DNA of 64,000 nucleotides from Eutreptiella sp. 'Long Island Sound 2002' (Eukaryota > Euglenozoa > Euglenophyceae > Eutreptiales > Eutreptiaceae): the NCBI GenBank assembly GCA_964036045.1, contig OZ038384.1:37874238-37938237 (forward strand), given 5' to 3'. Both the position numbers and the translations under genes were made by a program. This document shows, piece after piece, positions 1 to 11,280 of this stretch (position 1 is its first letter; the number at the start of each line of letters is the position of its first letter). The notes below the pieces were generated by a model. It did no database searches. It had not been told where the DNA came from and saw only the letters and a program-made list of their open reading frames with translations.

Positions 1-225
1 TTTGATCCCCTTGGTCCATGTTGTAGATCAAGAGTAGACCGGATATGGCGGAGGGCACCAATTATGAGTGTCCTCACCCCTCTCTTGGGGCATGGGGGAC
101 ACCTACACCGTATGTGATGCCTCCATGTGTCCTTGGGACATTTGGGGGGGGGTTGGAGCCCACTGGGGTCCTCCAGCCCTGTCTTCAATGACTTCCGAGC
201 GGATACAACGCTCTGAGAAGGGAGG
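1..225 (+). mobile_element. 3' internal end of a family B Ty3/gypsy element, with polypurine tract
   Basis: This stretch matches the non-coding 3' end of the complete family B element (44,922-45,146) almost base for base, starting with the same TTTGATCCCC. It ends in the purine run GAGAAGGGAGG (215-225) directly before the LTR, the position of a polypurine tract that primes plus-strand DNA. The coding part of this copy lies to the left of the window. Confidence 0.8.
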
Positions 226-2531
226 TGAAGCCAGTTCGGACCCCTGTGGCCATCTTTGGGTCACCTGGGGTGTGTATCTATGTGCCGGCAAGCCGCCATC
301 GGTTGATATCATACTCTCCCATCTACCTGACCTAACCTGATGTGATAGTGTGATAGGCTCCGCCATTCCAGCTATGAGCGGCCATATTCAATACCGAGGC
401 GCCGCCGGCTGAGATTTATATATCGAAATATCAGGAATCAACAGGGTTTTTTTATCATAATGTTTCCGTAATTTTTCGGCTATCCGTTCTGATTGTCAAT
501 GTATCGGCGACTGTCAGTTGGCTCGCGATTTTGCGGAAACCGATTGGTTAACTGTTATTTCCAGATATTTTGGCGGAAACCGCGATGAAGGGTCAGATTT
601 CATCAGAAAAGGGTTCGTTGCTTCTGCAATTTTCATGTTATACACTCGCAAAATTAATCCGATTTTTTCAGACATTCAGAATCGGATTTTCGATTTCTCG
701 GTCGCCGCACTGGATGTGATGAATTTTGGAGTGGTCCTACATTTTTCCCCGTTCACGAATGGACCTTCCTTGTCTTCTCTCCTTCATTTTTCTTGGAGAT
801 ATAGGCGAAACAAAATTGATTCGTGAGGCCACTTTGAAACATCATATCCCCGGCTCATTGCGAGGTAATCCAATTTTGAGACTTGGGTTAGAATTGCCTT
901 GGTCTCGACTCAATTTGGGGAGGGTCAAATGCTCTTGATGTGTACACATGCCCGGTGTAGCAAGGGATAATGGTCAAGCGGGTAGAAAGTGATATATAAC
1001 TCTTGGACCATGCAACCGAATGTTCTATTGCGACTTTCGAGTGTACCGCATGAGTGTTGGGGTTGCATAGAAACTTTCTTTGGGTTCTTACGTATTTTTA
1101 GCGTGAAGTCATGTCCATGGAGGGGCATGGCATACCATGGTGGGAGCCACTTTTAAGGGCATGTGTTATATGGATGGTATGTGCTTCGCTATGCTCACGC
1201 CCACGTTATATATCTCCGTTTGTAGGAAGATATGTGGAGTCATACGTGGCAAGGGCTTCGCCCATGTCCCAATGTTGAGCTCCATAGTGCTAGACTAAGT
1301 ATACCGCACATATAGTGCATGTGGGAAGGTTTACTGAGCGACCCACAAGCGCCACTATCTATTTTCCCATTTTCATGGTGCATGTCGAGAGGAGGTTCGA
1401 AGGTGTCTTCATGCGTCCATTTGGAGATCCAAGTGGGGGGATTGTTAACAAATGGTTCCAAGCAATAGTGTGCTGAACCATATGTTGATACCATGGGTGA
1501 GCGAAGTTATATACTATTTCGATTACTTTGAATTTGGCAATATTTGCATGTTTTTGATCTCATTTTATGCTCATTTTCCATTTTATGCGCTCAACTGGTC
1601 GGCTAACAGTAAAGTGCCTAGAGATCCGTGAGTTATCGTATGTTGCTTATATGTTGGCATATGCTTGGGTGTTGCACCTCACCATATGCCGGATCGAGTG
1701 GTCCCTTTGGCGTGGCACAGAAGGCCTCACAAAATTAGGTGTCAAATTCGTGAGATGACTTGTGGGTGAGTTTGAGTATATAATTGAATTTTGGGCATTA
1801 TGGTGTGATTTGCCTAATTTTGCTATGTTGTGAGGTGATCTGCATGGGGCAATTCTCCAAGCCCAATCGACTCCAAGTCCAACCAAGATTATGTCAGGGT
1901 AGGGCATCGTCCTGAGTGCCACTCTAGGCCATGACACGTCACCTCCCCCATTTGGCTAGGATATAGAGGCTGGGGAGTGAACACATTTTTGGGGTTTGTG
2001 TAGTGACCTTTGACACATGGCATTTAGCCATCTTATTTGACTTGGTTCAGGGCAATATGTGGGTGAGTCAAGGGAAGGTCCTGAGTCCAGGGAATGAGGG
2101 GTCTATGGCTGTTACTGTGTATGTTTAGCTCTTTCCCCAACTTTGTTTGATTTGTGTTCATATACCAATTTCAGGGCTTCCTTTTCCATTATTCTATTGG
2201 TGCAATTCTCTGTACATGCCCAGCGCCCGTGTCTCCGTGTGCACCGTGAGACGACCGGCGTGTTGAAAGGAGTTGTTGAGTGTCAGCGCGGGAACTCAAA
2301 CACCCTTGGAAGCCCTCAGTGTGGATTTGGATTTGAGTTATTGTACTTGGGAGTTGGTTATTGCAAGGGATCAGGATTTGTGTGAAGGAGCCATATTTTA
2401 CTATTTTTTGTGGGAAATTGTGCAGGATAAGGCAAGATCATGCAGAACCTGGTGAGAAGCAAGATCGTAGGAGTGACAGGAAATGGTGGAAGGGGTACAA
2501 CAGGGGCCGGTCCTGGTAGGGACCTTCTTTA
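226..2531 (+). repeat. LTR of family B (3' LTR of an element running in from the left)
   Basis: The stretch aligns end to end with the two LTRs of the complete family B element (34,333-36,739 and 45,147-47,503). It begins TGAAGCC and ends in CTTCTTTA, is 2,306 bp long, and is clearly more diverged than those two are from each other, so it is an older copy. A TATATATC motif near 418 is shared by all three LTRs and could be part of a core promoter. The flank from 2,532 on is family C pol, so this element inserted into family C. The matching target-site duplication would lie left of the window. Confidence 0.85.
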
Positions 2532-3376
2532 TCGGCCAGGAGAACCACACCAGACTCAAGCTGCAGAAGTGTGAGTTCATGCAGGAGACTATGCAGTACC
2601 TGGGGTTCGACATTGGCTATGGTTGGTGGACCCCTGCGGCCTCTAAGGCCAAATTCCTGATGGATGCTAAGGTACGACATGAAGACCCCAAGAAAGGACT
2701 CCATGATGTACGCAGTTTCATTGGGCCCTGCATCTTCTACTGCCGCCACATCAGAAATTTCACCTACACCAGCGCCATCCTGATGGACCTCATCAAGAGG
2801 AGTACTACCTGGCGCTGGGGCCCTCAAGAACAACAAGCGGTTGACGAGCTCAAGGACAAAGTGGCCAACGCTAGGTGCTTGTGCGTGACCAGAGCACAAG
2901 GAGAAATTATACTGGTGACTGAGGCCTGCAATGTGGGCGGAGGTGGAACGTTGTTCCAGTGGCAAGCACTAGAGAAGGAGGAGTTCGACCCGGCCATTTT
3001 CCAATGGGGGACTGATGGACTGAACCGAGACGGTACCCTCAAGCACAGCTACCCTGACGACAAATGCGTCCTGGATCCCCTGGGTCATTGGAACTGGAAA
3101 TGGAACCTTGCCCGGGGTAACTACTCTACTTATGAGCAGGAACTGCTCGCGGGTATGCTAGTGCTATCCGCTCACTCCCGATTGTTGGGGCGTAACCCAG
3201 TAGTTTGGCTGTGCAACAAAAAACCGGTCCGCACATTCCAGAAGGGACGTTCACCTGAGAAGGCTTAGCTCAGACGCTGGTGGACCTACCTGAGCCAGCT
3301 AAGGGTCTCAGTCCATCATATCCAGGACGTCAAGAACGAGTGTGCGGACTACAACAGCCGCAACAACTTTGAGGAC
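2532..3376 (+). pseudogene. Family C pol: RT thumb/connection and RNase H, broken
   Basis: The frame enters from the LTR and reads RLKLQKCEFM...YLGFDIG, the segment after the RT palm in Ty3/gypsy pol, then the connection region (DVRSFIGPCIFYCRHIRNF). RNase H follows: VTEACNVGGGG, where families usually have TDAS, then YSTYEQELLAGM and WLCNKKPVRTFQKG, where an acidic residue is usual. The first catalytic Asp reads as Glu and a second acidic site reads as Asn, so activity is doubtful. The frame stops at 3,266-3,268 and then continues as a typical RNase H end (ECADYNSRNNF near 3,340-3,370). The catalytic RT core itself was removed by the LTR insertion. Confidence 0.75.
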
Positions 3377-4690
3377 ATGATTGGTGCCAGGTCTGAGGAG
3401 CTAGCCAAGGAGGCGTTCAGCCGTATGGACGTACACCTGGACCTCACCATGACCATTCTCAGACCTCTAGATGGACTCCAACAAGTGGAGTACCTGAGAG
3501 AGATTGGGGACATCTACAAACGCTCGGAGAAGCGTCTGGAACCTGCCCTGGTTAACCAGGAGCAATGGAAGTGGGACAAGACCTACCTCTGGCATGAGGA
3601 CCGGATAGTCGTGTCTAGCGACCGTATTCCGGCGCTCCTCAAATGGACCCATGAGTCCAGTGGTCATGTGGGGGCGATCCGCACGCTGAAGCTGTTCAAG
3701 CAGTGGTTCCACTCTACGTGGAGTGATGACCAGCTGCGGAAAGCCCTCCAGCCCATTGTGGACAAGTGCCCGTGTCGGTCCTGCAAACTTGGGGATATCA
3801 GGGACAGAGGTCTCCATTCGACCCTTCCTATCCCCCACTGTGCCAGCAGTGATCGCTACGTGGACTTCACGGAGATGCCTAAGTTTGGGGGCTATGATTT
3901 TTCCCTAGTGCTAACCTGTTGGCTGACCAGGTTTACCAGGGTGTTCCCATGAACTCAACACATCACAGGCGAGGAGACCATCAAGATACTCCTGGAGGAG
4001 TGGCTCTGTGTCTATGGGGCACCCAAAGAGATTAACTCGGAGGAGGACGTCCCAGTACGCTCCGACACTGGCTGGTACAAGAGAGTCCTGAGGTCCCTCA
4101 ATGTCCAGGTGTCAACGGGGATTCCCTACACTTATACGAGTAACCCCCTATGTGAGCGACAGATTCGTGTTCTCAAAGAGAACGTGAGGATATGGTGCAA
4201 TAGGAGCGCACCAAAGACTGGGTGACACTACTCCCCGTCATATCCTTGATGATTAACTCCCAAGAGAGTTTGGCAGCTGGCTGTTCGCCCCATGAGATGT
4301 TCATGCGATGCCCGGCGTGGTTCCTACACGCTCCCTATCCTGAGGATTCCTACTCCACTGTGGGTAACTGGGTGAAGGAGCAAGAAGACAAGGTGGACAG
4401 GGCCAAGGCTATGCTCCAGAGAGTGAGGGAGCCAGTGGAACAAGAAGAACAAGCACCGGGTACCTGCCTCCTACCAAGAGGGAGGTAGGGTGCTGGTGCA
4501 CCACAGTCGGCTACCCGCCTGGCCTCGCTCCACCAGCGATGACCCCTACTTTGCGCCCTACAAGAGCCTGTCTGTGGATGGTCACCGCATCACAGTGCGA
4601 TGTTCTCCCCAACTAGGGGGGACCCTGGTGTGCGCTGCTCAACAGCTCAAGCGCTACTATGACCCAGAGGACCTCTGCGGGGAAGAATGA
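3377..4690 (+). pseudogene. Family C pol: integrase, broken
   Basis: The zinc-binding HHCC part is visible (WTHESSGHVGAIRTL, then KCPCRSCKLG at 3,640-3,800). The catalytic core follows with RYVDFTEMPKFGGYD (first Asp), a SDTGW segment (second Asp) and NPLCERQIRVLKENV, which carries the likely Glu of the DDE triad. It normally pastes element cDNA into chromosomes. Lesions: TGA at 3,949-3,951, where the second copy has TGC; a small deletion near 4,198; and a change of reading frame near 4,430, after which the frame continues as HHSRLPAWPRSTSDDPYF to TAG/TGA near 4,690. The 4,430 frame change is also present in the second copy. Confidence 0.75.
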
Positions 4691-5032
4691 AAACTAAATG
4701 ACGAGGACATCGCCGCTCCGGATCTACAGGGCGCTGCCAGCCCAATGGAAGTTGAGGGAGAACTCCCCGACACGAATGCTGAGGAGATGGCTAAGGAAGG
4801 CTTCTACCTGGTGAAGTCGGTTATCCGACACAGGTATCGCCAAGGCTGGCGTTTCCTCACCCTCGCGGAAGGGTTTGGACTTGAAGAAGCACCCCGAGAC
4901 CCTTTCTCTGCCTTTGTGCTTCCTGAGGGATGCCTGAATTCCGTTCTAGTAGACTACCTTTCCCAGAACAACCTAGGAGAGTTGCTAAGGCTCGCTGAAA
5001 CGCTTGCCTCTCATCAGAAGCCTAAGGACTGA
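4691..5032 (+). pseudogene. Family C pol C-terminus with chromodomain-like segment
   Basis: After a stop at 4,688 the same protein goes on: an acidic linker, then EGFYLVKSVIRHRYRQGWRF and a following LTLAEGFGLEEA segment. This fits a diverged chromodomain fold (Y-V-E-x-I-x-x-H and W-G-x-x-x-x-x-x-W-E). Chromodomains at the end of integrase steer chromoviruses to marked chromatin. The frame ends at 5,032 with KPKD. The second copy at 13,190-13,443 has LWEGF where this one has LAEGF, which is closer to the family pattern. Confidence 0.55.
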
Positions 5033-5395
5033 ACCATTCCTATGCCTGCCTATGTCTGTGTGAGTGTGCTGAGGCTAAAGACCTATGAGCAAGCTGCAGA
5101 AATGGTGTCCCATTTATACCCAAGTCTGCACCCTTGCCAAACCCGGCAGATGTCTTTACACGGTGCCGGGGGTTACGCCCCGGGTCTCTCCGCCCCTAGG
5201 TGCCCAACTTCTGTGCTGGCACCAGACTTCTTTGGGGGAGTACCCAGCGCTAACGCCAAGGTATTGGTTTGCCTACCTACCTGCCTACTACAGGGGAGGG
5301 GTGGCCAAAAGCTACGAGGCATGAAAACGCCTGATTCCTACACGGCCAAAACCTAGACTACCACTGCCACTGCCCACAAAAACCCTCCTAAAAGC
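5033..5395 (+). repeat. Non-coding 3' tail of family C, copy 1
   Basis: This follows the chromodomain frame and is more than 95% identical by eye to 13,444-13,797. Short frames in it (for example at 5,042 and 5,085) exist in both copies but have no coding look. It may be 3' untranslated sequence or the start of an LTR. No polypurine tract was recognised. Confidence 0.6.
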
Positions 5396-7320
5396 CGCAA
5401 GCCAAAAGCCAAAAAAAAGAAGGAAAAAATATTTTACGAAATTTTGCAGCGGTTTTTCAAGTAGGTACAACCACACCCACGCAAGAAACAAACCCAACAA
5501 GGTGGCAGGACAGGACACCACGGCACCACGCGGCAGCACAGCACCACGGGGCACAGCACAGGGGAGCAGGGCAACGAGGGAGAGCGGGCCACACAGCAAC
5601 ACCGCACACGGCGGAGACGACAGGAAACGCACAACACGACACCCCAGGACGCACACAGCACAAAGCACAACGGCGAACAACACCACGCAGCGACACACCA
5701 CAGCAAATCACACACAGCGCGGGGGGACAAGACAAAAGACGGCGCCATAAGGCACCGGACCCCAAGACGACGGACAGCACCCCAGGACACAACACAGCGC
5801 ACGGCAGCACCAAACGGAGCAAAAAGAAGGAACACAGCGCACAACAACGAAACACCAGGCGGCACAACGTGCAGCAACACGGCGCAGCACAGCACCCAGG
5901 AACACACCACAGCACGCCACCGAGACACGACACCAGGAGCCACCAGGACCCACCAAGAGACATCAGAGGACAGCCAACCCCAGCAGCAAACACACAAACA
6001 CAACAGGCAACAACACAAAACACCAGCCGGCCCCGCGAGGGCAAGAGAGCACCGAACAGAGAGCAACGACGCAGGCACACCAGCACAGCAAAGCACGAGC
6101 AGAGCACAGAAACGACCCATAACCAGCCCGGAGCCCACAACCAACGGAGAACAACAGGAAACCAGCGCCATCAGCAAGGAGAAAAACAAAAAAAAAAGAC
6201 AGGGCACCACAGCACAGCACGACACGGCAGCACAGCGCAACAGGACACAGCACAGGGGAGCAGGACACCACAGGGAAGACGCCGAGCGACGGACAGACCA
6301 GACACGGGCAACAAAGCCGACACACACCACTAAACGACAACGCCGGGCAACCAGAGCCACCAGCAGACTCCCAACAAAAGGCAGCGACACCAGAAACAAA
6401 CAACACCAGCCACCAGAAACAGCACGGACGACGCGCACAGGACAACGAAAGGGCACCAGCACAGCGCAGCACAGCACCGCAGAGGGCGCAGAGGACAGGG
6501 AACACACAGCACGACGGCCCAGAACGGACACAGCAGACGCGCAGCGGCAAGAAACAAACAACAGGCGCAGGCAACGACGCAAACAAACGGCAGAGCACGA
6601 CAGCACACCGCCACACAACAGCACAGCGCAACAGAACACAACACAGGGCAGCGGAACACCAAGACACACCACGCCGAACCACAGGGCGGCGAGCCACGCA
6701 GCCAGACAAGGACAACACCACCGAAGCACGACACCAAGACCCACCAGGAGACAGCAGAGGACAGCCAGGCCCAACAGCGAACACCACGCAACACCAGCCA
6801 GTGCACACAGAGCAACGACAGCGACAGCACTACCGAGGCACACACGGGCACACCCGACAGCCCAGGACACACAAAGCCGCCCCGCACTGCACAACTGGCA
6901 AAAAAAAGGGAAAAAAAACCGGAAAAAGGAAAAACAAGGAACAAAGGAAAAAAAAAGGGGGGGGGCGCAGAGGCCCCAGGCAACCGGAAAGCAGGAAACG
7001 CCAGAGACGACAGGGGGGGGGGGGCGAAAAACAAGGGGGGGGGGGCGACAAGACGCCAAGGCCCAAGGCACCCGGGGCCGGAAAACACGCAAAGCAGGAC
7101 ACAAGGGGGGCACAACGAGAGGGGGAGAAGGGGAAAAGGTAAAAAAAAAAAACCAACAACAACCACAAACGGAGCAACTCCAGCCCAGAGGGGGCCGAAC
7201 AATCAAAGAGCGAACCAGGAACGGCCAAAGGAAAGGTGAGGCGCACCAGAACGCGCCCAGGAGGCCGGCCCGCCCGACCCGTCCAAGCAGGGCTCGCACA
7301 CGCACACAGACGCGGGACCC
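5396..7320. other. Extreme strand-asymmetric tract: + strand almost free of T
   Basis: From 5,521 to 7,200 I count about 14 T in 1,680 bases (under 1%). Between 6,181 and 6,780 there are 2 T in 600 bases. A, C and G are all common, with runs of A (7,141-7,152) and G (7,013-7,024 and 7,035-7,045). Because stop codons need T on + and A on -, all six frames are nearly open. The longest, 672 codons on - (5,434-7,452), follows from composition and is not a gene. Similar phrases recur about 800 bp apart (around 5,925 and 6,725, both with a GACAGCAGAGGACAGCC-like core), so the tract may be a degenerate duplication. The effect fades by about 7,320. Confidence 0.9.
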
Positions 7321-7904
7321 GGGCGTGGCGTCCTCAGACCCGAAAGGGGCGGTGTCGGCGTCCACACGAAACAGCCCCGGTGCACCAGCCGAGTCCACCG
7401 TCGCAAGACGGACAGTACGGGAAACCGGACGCGTCAGTGACCGGGTCCACACAAGTCAAACCACCGCAGCTCACGCAGCCCAAGACCGAAGCTGGAGGGA
7501 CCCGCCAGGGACAACCCCATCGTGGGGCCCCGAACGCGTACAAAGCGGAGGGCGCCCAGCGCCCTTGCCTCGGCAGGGGCCAGCGGCAGGCACAATGAGC
7601 CCGGTTCCCGGCCGGCCTCCACGTGCCCCGCACAGCAACCCATTAAAGCTGGGGGCGACAGCCCCCGGGGTGGGGGAAGGCACCACGGAGACGGGAAAGC
7701 CGACCGGAGCACCGACAGCGACCTGACCAGACAAAGAGCGGCGCACCAACGCGGGGCCACGAGGCACGCCAGAGAGGCACGCCGCCGGCCACAACCACGG
7801 CACAAGGACAGGTGCCAAGCCACAACGGCCACCGGTGCCGCAAACCCGGGAAGCGCGCACAACACACGACGAACCGCCGCACGGGACAAGGTGCCAAGGA
7901 CAGC
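7321..7904. other. GC-rich sequence without a supported gene
   Basis: The sequence is GC-rich with long open frames on both strands that reflect composition. It is not part of the tandem array that follows. I found no conserved domain in any frame. Confidence 0.6.
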
Positions 7905-9071
7905 CGGGCCCGCATGCCCGCACACCGCACCCACGGCCAGTGGGAAGCGGGCCCCGGCCGCACGCCCGAAAGGACTGGTGGTCGGGGGTGGGAGAGCGCC
8001 CGACCCCGGACACCCCACACTCAGGCAGGAGGCGCCCCCCCCGGGCACCCTCATGCCGCCCCCACAGCACGCAAGCGCGCGCGCTGTGGGGTTGGTGACG
8101 GGTCCGCACGCCTGCACCCCCCGCACCCACAGCAAGTGGGTGGTGGGCCCCGGCTGCACGCCTGAACGGACGAGAGGTCGGGGGTGGGAGAGCGCCCGTC
8201 CCCGGACGCCCCACACAGTGTAGGGCCCCACACCCACACGGCCGCGCCCACAGCACGTGGGTGGCGGAGCCCAACAGCCCGCCCAGTGGGCGGGCAGTCC
8301 GGGGAAGGGGAGCGCCTGACCTCAGATGCCCCTCACAAAGGTGGAAGGCCCCCCCCCGGGGATGCCCTTCCGCCACTCCCACAGCGAGCAACGCCGGCCC
8401 GCAAGGGCGCACGCTGTGGGGCCGGTGCTTGGTCCCCATGCCCGCACCGACCGCACCCGGGATACGCGGGTTGCGGAAACCCGACTGCCCGCCCCAGAGG
8501 ACGGGCGGCCTTCGGAGGGACAGCGCCTGACACCAGAAACCTCTCACAACGGTGGCAGGCCACCCGCCCCCGGGGACGGCCCCCCACCACCCCCGCGGCA
8601 CGCAGCCCCCACAGGGTATGCAGGCCAAGGGGACAGTGTTGGGCCCCCACACCCACACACCCGCGCCCACAGCATGTGGGTGGCGGACCCGAACAGCCTG
8701 CCCAGTGGGCGGGCAGTTCAGGGAGGGGGAGCGCCTGACCAAAGACGCCCCTCACAATGGTGGAAGTCATCCCCCCCGGGACCCCCTTCCGCCAGGCCGG
8801 CAGCAAGCAACGCCGGCCCTCAAGGGCGCACGCTGTGGGGCCGGTGCTGGGTCCCACGCCCGCACCGACCGCACCCGGGACACACGGGCCGCGGAACGCC
8901 GGCTGCCCGCCCCAGAGGACGGGCGGCTGGGAGAGGGACAGCGCCTGACACCAGACGTCCCTCACAAAGGTGGCGGGCCTGCCCCCCCGGGGACAGCCCC
9001 CCACCACCCCCGTGGCACGCAGCCCCCACAGGGCATGCAGGCCAAGGGGGCGGTGATGGGCCCCCACAGGG
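7905..9071. repeat. GC-rich satellite, ~210-bp half-units in a ~420-bp higher-order repeat, left array
   Basis: The phrase CAGCACGTGGGTGGCGGA at 8,251 recurs at 8,670 (419 bp). A related half-unit phrase (CGCGGGTTGCGGAA) lies at 8,466 and again near 8,886. Each half-unit carries GCCC(A)GAGG/GTGGGCGGGC, GGGA-AGCGCCTGAC and a C-rich block ending in CGCCGGCCCGCAAGGGCGCA. All long frames here (for example 7,471-8,742 on -) are products of the repeat. The first units (7,905-8,240) are more diverged. Confidence 0.85.
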
Positions 9072-10666
9072 ACGCCAGCTTCCCAGGCATGGGACGGCGT
9101 TTCCCGTGACCAACCACGTGACCCGCAAACTCCACTTCCTTCACGAAGAGTGAGGCTTTGGTGGGCTTGCACACCATGTTGCGCTTCGATGAGCTCGTCC
9201 CCAGTCATGTTCTCCGTGCCGGACCCGATGATGATGTCATCCACGAAGGGATCGGCACAGTCCCGGACAGGACCGAGTAGGTCCTCCATCATGCGCTGGA
9301 AAGTGGCGTTGCCATTCTTGGCGCCCATAGGCACCACTTTCCACTGCATGGGCCCCAGCGGTGTCGACATCGCTGTGCAGGGCCTGGAGTCCGGGTGTAG
9401 CGGCATCTGGTGATAACGGTGTTTCAGGTCCAACACCGTGAAGATCCGCTTTTTCTGTTGTTTTTGGAGGATGGAGTCCATCAGGGGAAGCGAGTACGAG
9501 TCGCGCTCGGTTTGCTCGTTCAAACCCCTGTAATCCACCACCAACCTACACTCGCCCTTCTCCTTCTTGGGCACGATGAAGGCTGGGCTGGCACACTCAC
9601 TGTCGGAGGGTTCGATCCATCCTCACTCAATGAACTCGGCCAACAACTTCTTCATGGCCTCGGCCCGATCGCCCTGACGTTGGTACTCCCGATGACGATA
9701 GATCTTGGGGTTCGCCTTCAGCTTGATCTTCGCTGTACCGAACCTCCCACGATCTGGAGGGTTCTTGTTGGCGACGCCACTGAATAGCCGCCGATAGGCA
9801 TTGATCAGCCTCTCCTTCAGCTCGGCGACCTTCGGGTTCTCCTGGGCCTCTTCAGCCGCTTGCTTCGGTATAGATACAACCGACCGCACTGTGGTATAGG
9901 CCTGTTCTGGGTCCGATTCCGACTTCTCCTCGTCCGATATGCCGTCTTCATCGTCGTGGGGAGCTCTTCCCACCGATAATCTTCGGAAATTTGCGGCCTC
10001 GGGCTGGTGAATGTCGCTATCAGCACCCATTCTTGGAAAATCCCATGTTGGTGGGTCCGACCCAACCGGACGATCGTATTGGTCCGCGATGTGATCCATG
10101 ACCCTCGCCACGAACTCGTCCTTCTCGTACTTGCCGGTGACCAACATCTTGTCATCCCACAAATGCGGAGATGTGACCATGGCCCGCCTCTTCTTGGCTG
10201 CCACACGGTCGTGCATCCCCATCCGCATGTAGTTGACGACGTCGTCGATCTCGGCGTGGGACAGGACGTCAATGCCATCAATAGGCTGATCCGTCCCCTC
10301 CTTGGACTCAAACATGACCTTCATGGGCACCGCCTCCACCCTACGGATGAATGCTTCATCACCTGTGGGCTGGGCTTGCGCCCCATCCACCAGGAAAGCC
10401 TTGGTACCCCACGCTTGACCCGGGGAGGGCATTGATACACCCTTGGCGTCGATGAACAACTCCTCCTCTGGCCCGAATGACATCTTGTTCAGGGTGATTG
10501 ATTCCAGCGTCGACTTGAGACCCTCCAGCGGACATGGGGTGGATCCTATGCCGGTTATGACCAGGATCCCCTTCGCCCTATCCGCGACGATCTTCTCCAC
10601 CGTACGTCTGGTATTGTCCAGGGAGCCATGCCAATACATGGGTCCCGACTCCTTCAAACCCCAATG
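9072..10666 (-). pseudogene. Captured fragment of family B pol (MT-like linker to RT), inside the satellite
   Basis: The - strand matches 40,759-42,401 of the complete family B element: the YWHGSLDNTRRTVEKI region, then AELKERLINAYRRLFSG, PAFIVPKKEKGECRLVVDYR, the RT palm and FVDDIIIGSG (catalytic DD intact). It reads in one frame from 10,666 to about 9,190 apart from a TGA at 9,623-9,625. The complete element is open at that codon and has its own TAA two codons further on. A deletion of about 44 bp near 9,180 breaks the frame. There are no LTRs, no gag and no integrase. At both edges the satellite resumes in the same phase, so the fragment was inserted with little or no loss of satellite sequence. 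Confidence 0.85.
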
Positions 10667-11280
10667 CCCACACGCCTGCGCCCGCAGCACGCGGGTGACG
10701 GACCCCAACAACCCGCCGAGTGGGCGGGCAGTCGGGGAAGGGGGAGTGCCTTACTTCAGACGCCCCTCATTACGTTGGAAGGCACCCCCCGCGGGGACGC
10801 CCTTCCGCCACTCCCACAGCGAGCAACGCCGGCCCGCAAGGGCGCACGCTGTGGGGCCGGTGCTGGGTCCCCACGCCCGCAACGAGCGCACCCGGGACAC
10901 GCGGGTCGCGGAACCCCGGCTACCCGCCCCAGAGGACGGACGGCCGGGGGAGGGACAGCGTCTGACACCAGACGTTCCTCACAACGGTGGCAGGCCACCC
11001 CCCCCGGGGACGGCCCCCCATCACCCCCACGGCACGCAGCCCCCACAGGGCATGCAGGCCAAGGGGACCGTGGTGGGCCCCCACACCCGCACACCCGCGC
11101 CCACAGCACGTGGGTGGCGGACCCCAACAGCCCGCCCAGAGGGCGGGCAGTTGGGGAAGGGGGAGCGCCTGACCTCAGACGCCCCTCACAATGGTGGAAG
11201 GTCCCACCCCCCCGGGGGCGCCCTTCCGCCACCCCAACAGCGAGCAACGCCGGCCCGCAAGGGCGCACGCTGTGAGCCCC
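10667..11280. repeat. GC-rich satellite, right array
   Basis: This continues the array of 7,905-9,071 with the same units: GCAGCACGCGGGTGACGGA at about 10,686, the half-unit near 10,898, and CAGCACGTGGGTGGCGGA near 11,105. Spacing is again about 210 and 419 bp. It ends abruptly inside the block CGCAAGGGCGCACGCTGTG at about 11,275. Confidence 0.85.

Larger units (their letters stand above)
2532..5395 (+). mobile_element. Family C Ty3/gypsy remnant, copy 1 (5' end lost at the family B LTR)
   Basis: The order is end of RT, RNase H, integrase, a chromodomain-like C-terminus, then about 360 bp of non-coding 3' sequence. The part 3,714-5,395 recurs at 12,131-13,797. The two copies stop matching shortly after a shared ACTACCACTGCCACTGCC. 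No LTR could be identified on either side, so only the 3' part of pol is present. Confidence 0.75.

Noticed and set aside
5434-7452. 672-codon open frame on the - strand
   Set aside because: It lies in the tract that has almost no A on -, so stops cannot occur. The predicted protein is a Cys/Val/Leu/Ser/Arg-rich string with no domain, and neighbouring frames are equally open.
7471-8742. 423-codon - frame and many long + frames
   Set aside because: They follow the ~210/420-bp GC-rich satellite unit and are open by composition. The predicted proteins repeat with the unit.
8333-9574. 413-codon - frame starting in RT
   Set aside because: Its first part is the real captured pol fragment, but after the deletion near 9,180 it runs into satellite. 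The composite is not one gene.
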